64,000 nucleotides of DNA from Aplidium turbinatum (lineage: Eukaryota > Chordata > Ascidiacea > Aplousobranchia > Polyclinidae): contig OU964918.1 in assembly GCA_918807975.1 (NCBI GenBank), forward strand, positions 53,676,477 through 53,740,476, given 5' to 3'. Position 1 is the first letter of the stretch; every line of letters begins with the position of its first letter. The notes below the pieces were generated by a model. The model searched no databases. It saw only the letters and a list, made by a program, of their open reading frames with translations, and had not been told where the DNA came from. Positions 11,301 through 20,396 of this stretch are shown here, piece by piece. The position numbers and the translations under genes are program-made.

Positions 11301-13402
11301 GTTAAATGCTAGGCACTCGTTGGGAAGATTGTCTCACCAAAGATGCAATCCTTGATCTCGTTAGGCTGCCCAGTTCAGAAGCCACCATATTGCAACACTG
11401 CCTTCGCTGGACAGGACATGTCATGAGAAGGAACAAGGAGGAGGGACAACTAGAGACAGGAACACCCCCCCCCCCTCTAGAAGCCCAAGAATGCGATACA
11501 AAGATCAGCTGAAAGTCTCCCTCAACCATGCAAACATTGATCTGGATTCATTGGAAAACCTTGCTAGTGACAGATTACTCTGGAGAAAAAGATCTAAGGA
11601 AGGCACAGAAACTTTCGAAAAAAAAGGATACAAAAATCCCAAGAAAAACGAACACTAGAAAAGTTAAAACTACTACGTCCCTCCCTCCATACAATCCTTA
11701 CCCCCCATACAATGTCACTTTTGCCCACGTCTTTTCCATCACACACTGGCCTCCAAAGCCATATATGACATCACCATCCAAAGCCAAATTCGATTTGATG
11801 ACGAAACCAATGCTCGGTCACGAGCTGGAGCCGACGACTGTCAGTAGCGTATCGCTATGGTTTGTGCCGCCCGCGGCGGACCATGATTTTTGCACCACTG
11901 AACGCGTGAAGTAGGAACCAGCAAATAGAATTCGAGGCAAATCCATTACAAAAAAGATTTTGATTATGCTTTTTCGTTTACGTTCAAAAATATTCTACTG
12001 CCACAAGCTTCCGACCGGGGGGGGAGACTGCCAACTGGGGGGGACACCCCCCCAGTAGCAACGCCGATGGTTACCGTAAATATAATATGTTCATACAATA
12101 ACTTTGAAACGTCCTTCAAGAAAGATCTGACAAATTTCTACCGAAACAAACACCTTCTTATGTTAAGGTATAGCGAGATTTACATTTGACTATGTGGCCG
12201 GTGTCCTTTTAAAAGGCAAACAAAAAAATGCATTAAAAAAGCAAAAATGATCAAATTTTTTTAAACTAATTCAAAAGTTATCACATTACAAATTTGTGGC
12301 TGAAATATTTCCTAAAAAGAGCAATGGGAACTTGTGGCGGCTTTTAATGGGTTAATACACACGGCAACACTGAGTTACGATACAGAAGTTAAAATATTGA
12401 AAAGCTGTTTGTAGTGCATGACCAAATAATTGCACATACCTTCTCTGATGAGGAATCTTGCTTTATCTGTTGCAAGGCAGTAAAGTAACGATACTTGATG
12501 GCAACGTCTCTATCTGCTGTCAGGGTGCCTTCCCAACGTCCCGCTGAAAGTTCACTGCTATTCAAAAAGTGTTCAGAAAATTTGAAATAAAACAGTTTTT
12601 AAATCCATTCAAAAATGTCAACACGTATATGGTTGCAGTGTATCATACAATAAAGAATTGTTTGTTAAAATATTTTCATTATCGTTGCTGGCGTAAAGTA
12701 GAGATTCCAGGTTCAACTTACTTTTTCTTCAGTATCAAAGCTCTATTAACATCCCACATGCCCAAGCCATCCAAGCTTCCCACCACTCCCATGACCTCAT
12801 TGCGATCTGTGTGAAGTCACCAACAAAGTGCCGTGTAAAGTGCGTTCTTTTTTCGGTAACAAGAAAGTAAAACATCTAAACGCAACTGGACAAGAAAATA
12901 AAATCGATTCTGTTCTTTTCTTTCAGCAAATCATCAAAATTTTTGTTTGTTCACGTGTAAAAAACATTCTGTTATCTCCACTGCAATCGCTCAATCGATA
13001 CACACTACACAGTCACACCAGGCTTTGTAACGCAGAAAATCTAAATTCACACAACGATCATTCAACTCCTAGCGTGTGCTGTTGACCAGCGCATTTCAGG
13101 GATAACTCTCTACCCAACGATATCCCACACCGTGGGTGAAGTGGTCTGTTGGAAACAATCAGCCGAAATTTAACGCTGCCAACGTAGCTGACTAGGCATG
13201 CATTTGCATTTCAAAGCCTCCACGACAGTGATTCTTAACCTTTTACAACTTGCAGTTTAACAAAAAATGAAACAAAACTAGATTTGTCACTTATAGAAAT
13301 AGTGCTTTTAAATAGTCACGCAACTGCAAACAAGATAATAAATAAACTGGACTTACTGAGATTAGATGGAGGTGCAATTGAAAACGTGACCTCACAAGTC
13401 AT
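2383..13402 (-). CDS. GPCPD1: Glycerophosphocholine phosphodiesterase GPCPD1-like
   Basis: Hydrolyses glycerophosphocholine to choline and glycerol-3-phosphate; the vertebrate family is cytosolic. Exons: 13402-13357, 12806-12722, 12554-12440, 10325-10212, 9865-9827, 9093-9032 (tentative), 8775-8675, 7879-7753, 7532-7403, 6978-6924, 5128-5036, 4749-4632, 4353-4232, 3756-3620, 2776-2667, 2567-2383. Exons 2-4 encode a CBM20-like starch-binding domain (GVVGSLDGLGMWDVN, IKYRYF, IIEDGQFG). The catalytic GDPD domain follows: HVGHRGSGNS in exon 9, FENTIASF in exon 10, YVEFDVHLTKDEVPIVYHD in exon 11, GFNIEVKW in exon 13, and YPVLFLTNGD, LIFACYGDD and IYDR in exons 15-16. The start is the first ATG before the CBM20 strand. 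Splice phases agree from exon 1 to 5 and from 8 to 16; the exon 6/7 join is one base out, so exon 6 or its borders may be wrong. The last exon ends IYDR-TAA, but CGGTAATG could also be a donor. Length is about 545 residues against about 670 in vertebrates. Introns carry several transposons. Confidence 0.9.
5648..6800. mobile_element. Inverted-repeat DNA element in GPCPD1 intron 10
   Basis: The ends CAGCCCTCGAAATTAGC and GCTAATTTCGAGGACTG form a terminal inverted repeat of about 17 bp, with further subterminal inverted words built on GACGGCA and TTGCCGT. The bases CGTTG flank both ends (5643-5647 and 6801-6805), so the TSD is at least 5 bp. It is about 1.15 kb with no recognisable transposase. 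The ends look hAT-like, but the short TSD leaves the superfamily open. Confidence 0.75.
7934..8430. mobile_element. MITE with TTCGGAGA repeat ends
   Basis: Both ends carry repeated, mutually inverted units: ATTCGGAGAA at 7946-8000 and TTTCTCCGAA at 8360-8425. The outermost words TCTGCTGCTATTCGG and CTATTCCGGA match the termini of the family at 14283, 19196 and 23752, although the internal unit differs. Flanks GTTCTCAC (7926-7933) and GGTCTCAC (8431-8438) agree at 7 of 8 bases, a plausible TSD. It lies in GPCPD1 intron 7. No coding capacity. Confidence 0.8.
8450..8625 (+). repeat. Dispersed SINE/LINE-tail-like repeat, copy 1
   Basis: The words TGCGATACTGACAAGCC and CATGGGCGAAACACC recur with small changes at 42895-42950 and 49250-49310, followed in each by a stretch of the GATGCTACAATCGGC type. 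This three-copy core, with short self-complementary GCCC and GGGC words, resembles conserved SINE or LINE tails. The boundaries are approximate. Confidence 0.5.
9450..9537. repeat. 88-bp palindromic mini-MITE
   Basis: CCCAGACAGCAAAAT at the left pairs with ATTTTGTTGTCTGGG at the right, and the centre contains AACGTCTGCAGACGTT. The inner word TTTACATTGATTCAACGT recurs at about 3206-3224, and a relative lies near 6165-6200. It lies in the GPCPD1 intron between exons 5 and 6. Confidence 0.7.
9600..9800 (+). repeat. SINE-like fragment (GTGTGCTTGAGCAACGCA family)
   Basis: GTGTGCTTGAGCAACGCATT, followed by an ACTGCT...CATCTAA...GGAATA-type body, is shared in part with 46050-46310 (minus), 57440-57560 (minus) and 61290-61420 (plus). 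The 46 kb copy carries a tRNA-like promoter, so this is probably the 3' body of a tRNA-derived SINE. Confidence 0.55.
9986..10066. repeat. AT-only low-complexity tract
   Basis: About 80 bases consist almost entirely of A and T in overlapping AAATTAA and TTAAAAAT words. Confidence 0.8.
10662..12351. mobile_element. piggyBac-type non-autonomous element, copy A (1,690 bp)
   Basis: The element begins CCCATTCATGGCC, ends TTTTAATGGG, and is bounded by TTAA on both sides (10658-10661 and 12352-12355). TTAA duplications and CCC...GGG ends are the piggyBac signature. Three subterminal blocks built on GGCCGGTGTCCTTTTAAAAG lie at about 10671, 11036 (inverted) and 12194. Between the second and third is a fragment of a LINE reverse-transcriptase ORF. 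Copy B at 47356-49037 is nearly identical inside but has different flanks, so both arrived by insertion at TTAA. It occupies GPCPD1 intron 3. No piggyBac transposase is present. Confidence 0.9.
11056..11700 (+). pseudogene. LINE ORF2 3' fragment inside piggyBac-type element A
   Basis: Reads on the plus strand as the C-terminal part of a LINE polyprotein: VLSTLLYVCETWTLYRR, RLENFQHRK, LGTRWEDCLTKDAILD and LRWTGHVMRR are hallmarks of the region after the reverse transcriptase in Jockey-like and RTE-like LINEs. The frame is disrupted: around 11305 a stop codon interrupts the reading frame that stays open in copy B, and later parts fall in other frames. No endonuclease or RT core is present. Confidence 0.8.
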
Positions 13403-14274
13403 GATCCACAGTGTCAATGAGGATGTAAAAGTAAAAACAAAATGAAGTCAATTTTTCAAACGCTGGCAGAATTTAAAAAAATAGTCAGATGAGTCTCTGG
13501 AAGTATTGTACTAAAATCAATCGGAAAAATGTGTTTGTGCTTAGTCAAAACAATTTCATAAAACGTTATGTAATTTGAGCAAGACATAGCCACGACTAGC
13601 AACTCTGCGCTGCTTTCACAAGAGAACCAATATATTTAAAAACAAGCGTTAATCACGTGGTCGTGAAGTCTAATAAGGATGACAACATTAATACAAAAGA
13701 CGTCGCCAAAGGATTCCACTTGCCAATGGCTTAAATTGCACAGCGTGATTTATAGAATTCAGGTAACACAACATGGCCTGACTGTGACTTGGTGGTTGTA
13801 CGACACTATTAAAGTCCTTGCTTTTTTGTTAAATTCTCCATCGATGGACTGTGGTAGTACTATCGTCGTAGTTCAATGGAGACCAACGTGTAAAATATCG
13901 CATATGAGGTTAAAGTTCAGCGTGCACATGTGCAAAAAACATACCTAATCGTGTAACTTGATAGAATCAGTGACTGACCGACACGCACAAGTCAAACTGT
14001 GTTGAAATTGAAATACATGTATAGTATTTTGAAAAAGGGCGAAATTTGTCAGACACAGACTTAAACATTACATGGGTGTGTTTGGAGCGCAAGTTTCACA
14101 AGCATGTGGTGTTTGCTAATCATTTTCATCTTGCCTGTTGTGAAGTTTTCTTGCAGATAACAAAGCGGATTTAAATTTTAAGTTAAATCTACACCAAAAG
14201 CTCATACTTTACATTATGCGATGATTTTTTTTCTTACTATCTGCGACTTTTATACAAACTTGAAAGGATCTACA
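13403..14274. other. Upstream flank of GPCPD1
   Basis: No gene was recognised. It should contain the promoter and any 5' untranslated exon of GPCPD1, but no TATA box or other core promoter element can be called with confidence. Confidence 0.4.
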
Positions 14275-14282
14275 GTATTAAC

Positions 14283-17200
14283 GGGTCTGCTACTATTCGG
14301 TGAGTCCGATTCGGTGAGTCCGATTCGGTGAGTCTGATTCGGTGAGTTTCTAACTTCTAACCCCTAACCTTAACCCCAAACCCCTAACCCTAAAACGGCA
14401 ATGATAATTAGGCTATCATCATCATTTTGTTCCTTCCTCGTCTGGAGGGTTGGATACAATGCGCCATTGTTCTCGACCATGAACTGTGCGTACTGCACAT
14501 TCATAAGTTAATTTTGTCCATTTTGTGATGTTTGTTGTCCAAATCATTCTTGGTCTGCCTTTACTTCTTTTACCGTTTATCTTCCCTTCTATTAATGATC
14601 TTTGTAATGAATTTTGCCTTATTGTGTGTCCGAAATACTTCAATTTTCTTCTTTTGACTGTTTGTAAGAGCATTTTGCTGGAGAGTACTTCATCGTTAGT
14701 GATTTTTTGTTTCCATGAAATTTTTAACATTTGCCTGTATGTCCAGAGCTCGAAGGCATCGATCCGTTTCTCCATTTTTTGTGATATTGTCCAAGTTTCA
14801 GAACTGTATAATAGGGTCGACCAGATATAGCATTTTAAGATCCTGAGACGAGTTGATAAATTTAAACGTTGATTGGTTAAAATATTTTTCATTTTTCCAA
14901 ATGTAGTTCTTGCAATTTCTATCCGTCTAAGAATTTCATGGTCACACCTCCCATCTTCAGTTATTAAATGACCAAGATATGAAAAAGATTTTACTTTTTG
15001 TATAATTTTATTGTCAATTATAATTTGGAGTACTGTGGTGTCTGGTGATTTTGAGATTATCATTGATTTGGTCTTTTTAGCGTTAATTTTCATATTAAAT
15101 TCTTCACCAATTGAGTTAACATTGTCCAATATTTCTTGAAGATCTTCTTGTGATTCAGCCAACAGAACAGTATCATCAGCATAGCGTAAATTTGTTACAT
15201 TCAAGCCACCAACTTTTACTCCCTTCATGTTCATATCATCAATGTATCGAAAAATCATTTCTGTATATAAATTAAAAAGACATGGAGAAAGTACACATCC
15301 TTGGCGTACTCCACGCTTGATATCAATCCCTTTAGATAAATCTTTTTCCATGCGAATAAATGCTTTTTGATTCCAGTACAAATTAATAATAAAACGTAAG
15401 TCTTTGCCATTCATACCAATATTGGACAAACAATAAATCAGTTTCTCATGGTTAACTCTATCAAATGCTTTCTCATAATCAATAAAACATGCATATACAT
15501 CTTTATTTACTGCATTGTAACTCTCACAAATTGTTCTGAAGTTAAGTATACCCTCTCGTGTTCCTTTACCAGTTATAAATCCACTTTGCGTCATGCTAAC
15601 CTCATTCTCAATAGATTTTCGATTTCTTAATAAAATTATTCTCAACAAAATTTTCAGTACATGACTGATCAAACTTAATGTTCTAAAGTCACTGCAGTTC
15701 TTTGCTTTGGATTTCTTTGGTAGTCTGACAAAAACAGTTTCATTCATTTCTTTAGGTATAAATCCAGTCATATATATTTCATTACATAATTTGTGTATGC
15801 GTTTTAAACTTATGCCATTGAGTGCTTTTAGCATTTCTGGATAAATGTTATCTTTTCCTGCAGCTTTATTACATTTCAGATCTTGAATGGCTTTCTCAAC
15901 TTCAGATATCAATATTTCTTCTCCTTCGTTATTGGTAATTTCAGGCATACATGTTCTATCATCATCATATAATTCTGTTACATACTCTTCCCATCTACTC
16001 TTTATATCTTCTTCCTGAAATAACATTTTTCCTCCACTATCCATGATGCAGCTGTTTGCTTGTTCAACTTTCTTCAAACATGTTAGCTGTTTAACTTTAT
16101 TGTGTAATTCAAGTGACTTATGAGATGCTTCTAGATGTTCTATTTCACTGCATTGATTTTCCCACCACCTTTGTTTAGCATCTTTGCATAATTGGGATAT
16201 TTCCTTATTTAAAGCTTTATATTTCTTGTGATTATTGAATTTGTTTTTCTTTCTCTGTTGCATTAAGTCAAGTATCTTCTCAGTAATCCAAGGCTGTTTA
16301 ATGTTTTTCCTCTTTGATGGTAAAATATTGGCAGCTGCATCATTTAAGGTTTCTTTAATTTCATTCCAACTTCTATCTATAGTTTCTTGTGTAATTACTT
16401 GAGGAATTTCTGTTTGCTGTAATAATTCAAATTTATTGTTTACTGTAATACTGAATTTTTCTCGATATTGTTCATTTTTAAGCATGTTCATGTCCATATG
16501 TTCTGACATATTTGTTCTTTTCACTCTTTTTAGCTTTATTTGGATTTTCATAACAACTGGATTGTGGTCAGACATTATGTCACATCCTGGATACGTTTTA
16601 ACTTGTCTTACTGCATTTCTGAACCTATGGTTTGTCATAACATAGTCAATTTGATTCCGAAATTGATAACCTGGACTTTGCCATGTATACAACCGCCTAG
16701 CAGGATGTTGAAAAAGAGTGTTCGCTATTACTAAATCATTAAGTTTACAAAACTCCAGCAACCTTCTTCCACGTTCATTTAAATTGCCAAATCCATAACG
16801 ACCAGTTGTGGGATATTCATGATGATCACCCACTATTGCATTAAAATCGCCCATTACTATATTAACTTCTCTACTTTTAGTATATTTAAGTACATCCTTT
16901 ATTGACTCATAAAACAACTCAATCTCTTCATCGGTATGTTCTTGGGTTGGTGCATAGATTTGTAATATATTTACATTAAATGGTGCTGCAGACAATTTAA
17001 TCATCATAACTCTGTTAGAAATTGGCCAAAATCCAATGACTGAGTAAGCTATTTCTTTTTTCATTATCATACCGACGCCGTACATATGCTGTTCTCCTCC
17101 TGAATATACAAAAACAAATCTATCTTCTGTCACTTTACCATCACCTATCCATCTAGTTTCACTTATCCCAATTAAATCAAAGTTCATGACCGACATCTCT

Positions 17201-17648
17201 TGTTTTAAATTTTCGTATCGACCTGCTTTATAAAGGGTTCTTACATTCCATGTTCCTATTTTGAGTGCCCTTTTTCTAGTATTCAGCAGTCTACCATCAG
17301 ACTTATGCCTTCCAGAGGGATTTGGGCATAAGCCATCATCACGAGCAGCTGTGCACATAGAAGAGGTTCCTCCTTCCCTGTAGCTTTTAGGGGACTTCAC
17401 AGCAGGGGGCCCTGATCAGTCTCCATGACTCATTTTCGTTTTAATAGCTAGCATTGTTTACTATGGAATATATACTTGGTAAGGCTCCAATCTTTTCCAA
17501 GGTGACCACTGACCAGCCACTGTACTCTAAACGTCAAAAGTGTGCCTAAACGGGTCACATCGGGTTCAGTTTTGCTATCATGCCTTCCAAGCCATTGACT
17601 CACCGAATCGGACTCACCGAATCAGACTCACCGAAACGGGCCATTCCG
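14283..17648 (-). mobile_element. Tandem-repeat-ended element containing a full-length RTE LINE
   Basis: On the minus strand it begins CGGAATGGCCCGTTTCGG and ends CCGAATAGTAGCAGACCC, flanked by GTATTAAC at 14275-14282 and 17649-17656. Inside each end are inverted copies of a roughly 14-bp unit, ATTCGGTGAGTCCG. The same ends, without the LINE, make up 19196-19400 and 23752-23930. The LINE replaces the middle: its 5' side abuts the repeat array directly at about 17600, and its 3' side ends in a short GATGATGAT tail at about 14412-14421 followed by AGCCTAATTATCATTGC, which is also present in the short copy at 19300. The simplest reading is an RTE inserted into a MITE, with loss of some MITE interior. 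Confidence 0.85.
14422..17400 (-). CDS. RTE-clade LINE endonuclease/reverse transcriptase, 992 aa, open
   Basis: A single uninterrupted frame. Residues about 47-285 form an APE-type endonuclease: KIGTWNVRTL, GISETRWIGDG, VMGDFNAIVGDH and the terminal SDHNPVV catalytic motif. Residues about 500-760 form the reverse transcriptase: CFIDYEKAFDRVNH, GVRQGCVLSPCLFN and the active-site YADD near residue 740. The C-terminal part has SYLGHLITEDG, STLLYSSETWT and KLKYFGHTIR, usual in RTE elements. About 990 residues, one ORF, a near-absent 3' UTR and a TGATGA-type tail fit the RTE clade. The first ATG is used; a start a few codons later would be equally compatible. All catalytic motifs are present, so it is young and possibly still active. 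It lies 585 bp past the TRMT11 stop codon, on the same strand. Confidence 0.93.
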   Translation of the reverse strand: MKSPKSYREGGTSSMCTAARDDGLCPNPSGRHKSDGRLLNTRKRALKIGTWNVRTLYKAGRYENLKQEMSVMNFDLIGISETRWIGDGKVTEDRFVFVYSGGEQHMYGVGMIMKKEIAYSVIGFWPISNRVMMIKLSAAPFNVNILQIYAPTQEHTDEEIELFYESIKDVLKYTKSREVNIVMGDFNAIVGDHHEYPTTGRYGFGNLNERGRRLLEFCKLNDLVIANTLFQHPARRLYTWQSPGYQFRNQIDYVMTNHRFRNAVRQVKTYPGCDIMSDHNPVVMKIQIKLKRVKRTNMSEHMDMNMLKNEQYREKFSITVNNKFELLQQTEIPQVITQETIDRSWNEIKETLNDAAANILPSKRKNIKQPWITEKILDLMQQRKKNKFNNHKKYKALNKEISQLCKDAKQRWWENQCSEIEHLEASHKSLELHNKVKQLTCLKKVEQANSCIMDSGGKMLFQEEDIKSRWEEYVTELYDDDRTCMPEITNNEGEEILISEVEKAIQDLKCNKAAGKDNIYPEMLKALNGISLKRIHKLCNEIYMTGFIPKEMNETVFVRLPKKSKAKNCSDFRTLSLISHVLKILLRIILLRNRKSIENEVSMTQSGFITGKGTREGILNFRTICESYNAVNKDVYACFIDYEKAFDRVNHEKLIYCLSNIGMNGKDLRFIINLYWNQKAFIRMEKDLSKGIDIKRGVRQGCVLSPCLFNLYTEMIFRYIDDMNMKGVKVGGLNVTNLRYADDTVLLAESQEDLQEILDNVNSIGEEFNMKINAKKTKSMIISKSPDTTVLQIIIDNKIIQKVKSFSYLGHLITEDGRCDHEILRRIEIARTTFGKMKNILTNQRLNLSTRLRILKCYIWSTLLYSSETWTISQKMEKRIDAFELWTYRQMLKISWKQKITNDEVLSSKMLLQTVKRRKLKYFGHTIRQNSLQRSLIEGKINGKRSKGRPRMIWTTNITKWTKLTYECAVRTVHGREQWRIVSNPPDEEGTK

Positions 17649-17983
17649 GTATTAACATGCAAAGAGTATCTTGTATCATACATTTGCAAATGATGAGTTA
17701 AAATCTTGGTTGTTATTGTTATGTACTTGTACATCAGCACGTCCATTGACACAAACAAAAGACAAAACATATCTTCATCAAACTATAGGAAACAGTGGAG
17801 TGTTTTACAGAAATCTAGTATGTTATCAAAGTTTGTGATACGGACAAAAAAGTTATAAAAGTTACTCATACAGTCACAAAGTAAAGCACAAGCACACTAA
17901 CACCTCTGTTTTTGGTTAAATTACAATTTTCCTACATTGGTTTAAACCTGACTTTTAGTGAAAATCGATAACTTAAAAGTTAG

Positions 17984-20396
17984 CTAAGCTTTAAAGTATT
18001 TATCTCGAAATGAGTTGTGACCACAATATATGTTACTGTTAATATGAGCTTGATTAATATCAGCTGTCACTGGAGAATCAATGGTCTTATGCTTTTCCAT
18101 TACAATCAATCTTCGAGAAGAATGACTGTTCAGGACTTGTTCAAGATTATACAGTAATTTTAATGCAGGGTGTGCTGGGATTATGTCAGGCGTATAGTCA
18201 GACCTGTGTACTGGTAACCAGTAGACAAGTCGACCACCCATTACAAGGCTTTTGGATGCAAATGTCAACAAGTCTTTGAAAACATCATCTAAATGGTAAG
18301 CCTTCTGTTCAGGGAAATGTATTTGACCAGGCTCTAATTGAGGAACTTCAACTACGCCTTCCTTTTTTGAACCAAGTCTTTGACAAGCCTCTCTTATGCC
18401 ATATGGAGGATCAGTGATTATAGCATCAAAAAGTTCTTTTGTAGTTAATTTCCAGCAGCTGTTGGCAGCATCACAAACTAAAGCATCAATATAGTATTTT
18501 CCAACACCATACTGGGCAAGACTGTGCCGAATAGTTTCGTCTCTCTCTCGCCAACCTGTGAAAGTAAATCAAAATTGTAAGTATGCAGATAAATCCTGGT
18601 GTGTAATGCAACTCGGTATCTGTATATACTGTAATACAGATTACTAGGAATTAGGATACACCCCGATAACATGAAACAAAATTTCAAAGTAGAATTCATG
18701 CCTGTATCAAGTGTACGGACCATGGTAGGGACTCATACTGTGGTGCCAGACGATTTAGGTGAGCAATTCACAATTACTTTTCAATCAATTATATTTTACT
18801 CTTTTAATTGCAACTTCTTTATGTGTAAATTTTATGCATTACAACTTTGATTTATGTTTTATTGTTTGGTACAAACTTTCATGTGAAAGCATTGACCTAC
18901 CAAGTAGAAAATCAACAACAATAGCTTTGGACATACGGTAAATGTTGCTATAACGCCTAAAATAGATAAAACCACAATAAATACTACAAAACTACACTAT
19001 TAATCCTACAAAATGTGCTCAATGCCAAGCAAAAAACCAAGCAGAGAGATTACTAGCCTATTTGATATGATACAATTTCTATTTGAATAATGACTTTCTG
19101 ATGATCCTCCTTTTAGGATGAAACATAATAACCAAGCCAAGCTCCGCCACAGTGCATGTATCTACTTCGTATGTGTCAATGTGTCTGTGCTAGTGCGGAA
19201 TGGCCCGTTTCGGTGAGTCCGATTCGGTGAGTCTGATTCAGTGAGTCCGATCCCTTATCAGGGGGATTTTTTCAATTTTTTTTTTTAATTATTGGGTACC
19301 GTAGCCTAATTATCATTGCTGTTTTAGCGTTAGGGGTTAGAGGTTAGGAACTCACGGAATCGGACTCACCGAATCGGACTCACCAAATAGTAGCAGACCC
19401 GTGCTAGTGTGCCTACAACTACAGGTCATTTTCAGGAAAACTAAGGCAATTTTAAAGGTGAGTACTGAGTAGAGTAAAACAATTTCATGATGTTTCAAAG
19501 TAGGCTAGCGTACTAACTGCTTGCCGCTATACACAACTAACCCACACAGCATAACTGCTTAAACAAAAAAAACTCTATAAAAATTCTCCAACAAACAAAC
19601 CTGCTCCTCTTCTTGATGACTTCCCTTGGGCATGGAGGATCTTGTAGCTTATATCAGCACCAACAACATAAGAGCCAAAGTGAGCAGCGGATATCAAGAG
19701 ACTACCAGTGCCAACAAATGGATCACAAATTAAAGCATTAGGCCGAGCACAGCCAAGGTTAGCCATGATCATACCTAACCTTGAGTCCATGGAAGTGTTT
19801 CCAATAAATTTTCGTTCTTTTAGGCTGTACTGGTTGATTAAACTGCGTTGGCCATGACATATAAACCGTCCAAAAAATAACTGTCTTGGTTCAAGTGGGG
19901 GTTGGCCATTAACTCTTGGAGAATAATCTTCAATGAGATATAGCTCAACATTTGGATTAACAAGATTTACCGCTCCTTGAAATGGAAGTACATCTTCCAA
20001 TTGATCTATTTTGGAGACTTGTTGAGAAAGCGATATTTTCTTACCTATGCCTTTAATACGAACAGCAAATGAATTCTTAACAGAAAAATAGCCTTTCTCA
20101 GAAAAAGCTTGATTTTCTTTAATAGATTGTTTCAATTCAACTATGCTATTGCCAGAACCCCACAACTCAAAAGCATGTTTTACCAATACTGACCGCGACA
20201 TAAGCATTCTGACATCTTCTTCTGTCATTGAAGCTAATATCTGAAATAATGAGTTATCAAAACCCCCAATAATATCTTTTGAAACAAGCTTTTCTTTTAG
20301 ATTTATTCCAAAAGTGGATGCAATGGATTCAAGTTCAGGAAGAACACAGAGAAACTTTTCTTGAGCAGCAAGAAGAAGAAAGCATTGTTTTGCCAT
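17984..20396 (-). CDS. TRMT11: tRNA (guanosine-N2) methyltransferase catalytic subunit TRMT11
   Basis: Catalytic partner of TRMT112; makes m2G10 in tRNAs using S-adenosylmethionine. Two exons, 20396-19601 and 18555-17984, join in frame (GGAGCAG/GTTTGT donor, TTTCACAG acceptor) to give about 455 residues, close to the usual 460. Residues 1-170 match the N-terminal THUMP-like region (FELWGSG, LPFQGAVNL). FFGRFICHGQR and KRKFIGNTSMD-like KERKFIGNTSMD are family signatures. DPFVGTGSLL near 225-234 binds SAM and the catalytic DPPY is near 319 (AIITDPPYGIRE). The C-terminus retains GGRLVYWLPV, SRRLIVMEK and GHNSFRDKYF. The 1,045-bp intron contains a MITE of the family at 14283. The start is the first ATG of the long exon, preceded by stops. 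The promoter should lie in the spacer after 20396. Confidence 0.96.
19196..19400 (+). mobile_element. Tandem-repeat-ended MITE, short copy (205 bp) in TRMT11 intron
   Basis: Runs from CGGAATGGCCCG to AGTAGCAGACCC, flanked by the 9-bp direct repeat GTGCTAGTG (19187-19195 and 19401-19409). It has three TTCGGTGAGTCYGA-like units at the left and inverted units at the right, separated by a T-rich stretch, GGGTACCGTAGCCTAATTA and a GTTAGGGGTTAGAGGTTAGG block. No coding capacity. Confidence 0.9.

Noticed and set aside
7000-13000. A CRISPR-like repeat array
   Set aside because: Direct repeats in this interval are transposon-internal or SINE pieces; there is no regular repeat-spacer pattern, and the genome is eukaryotic.
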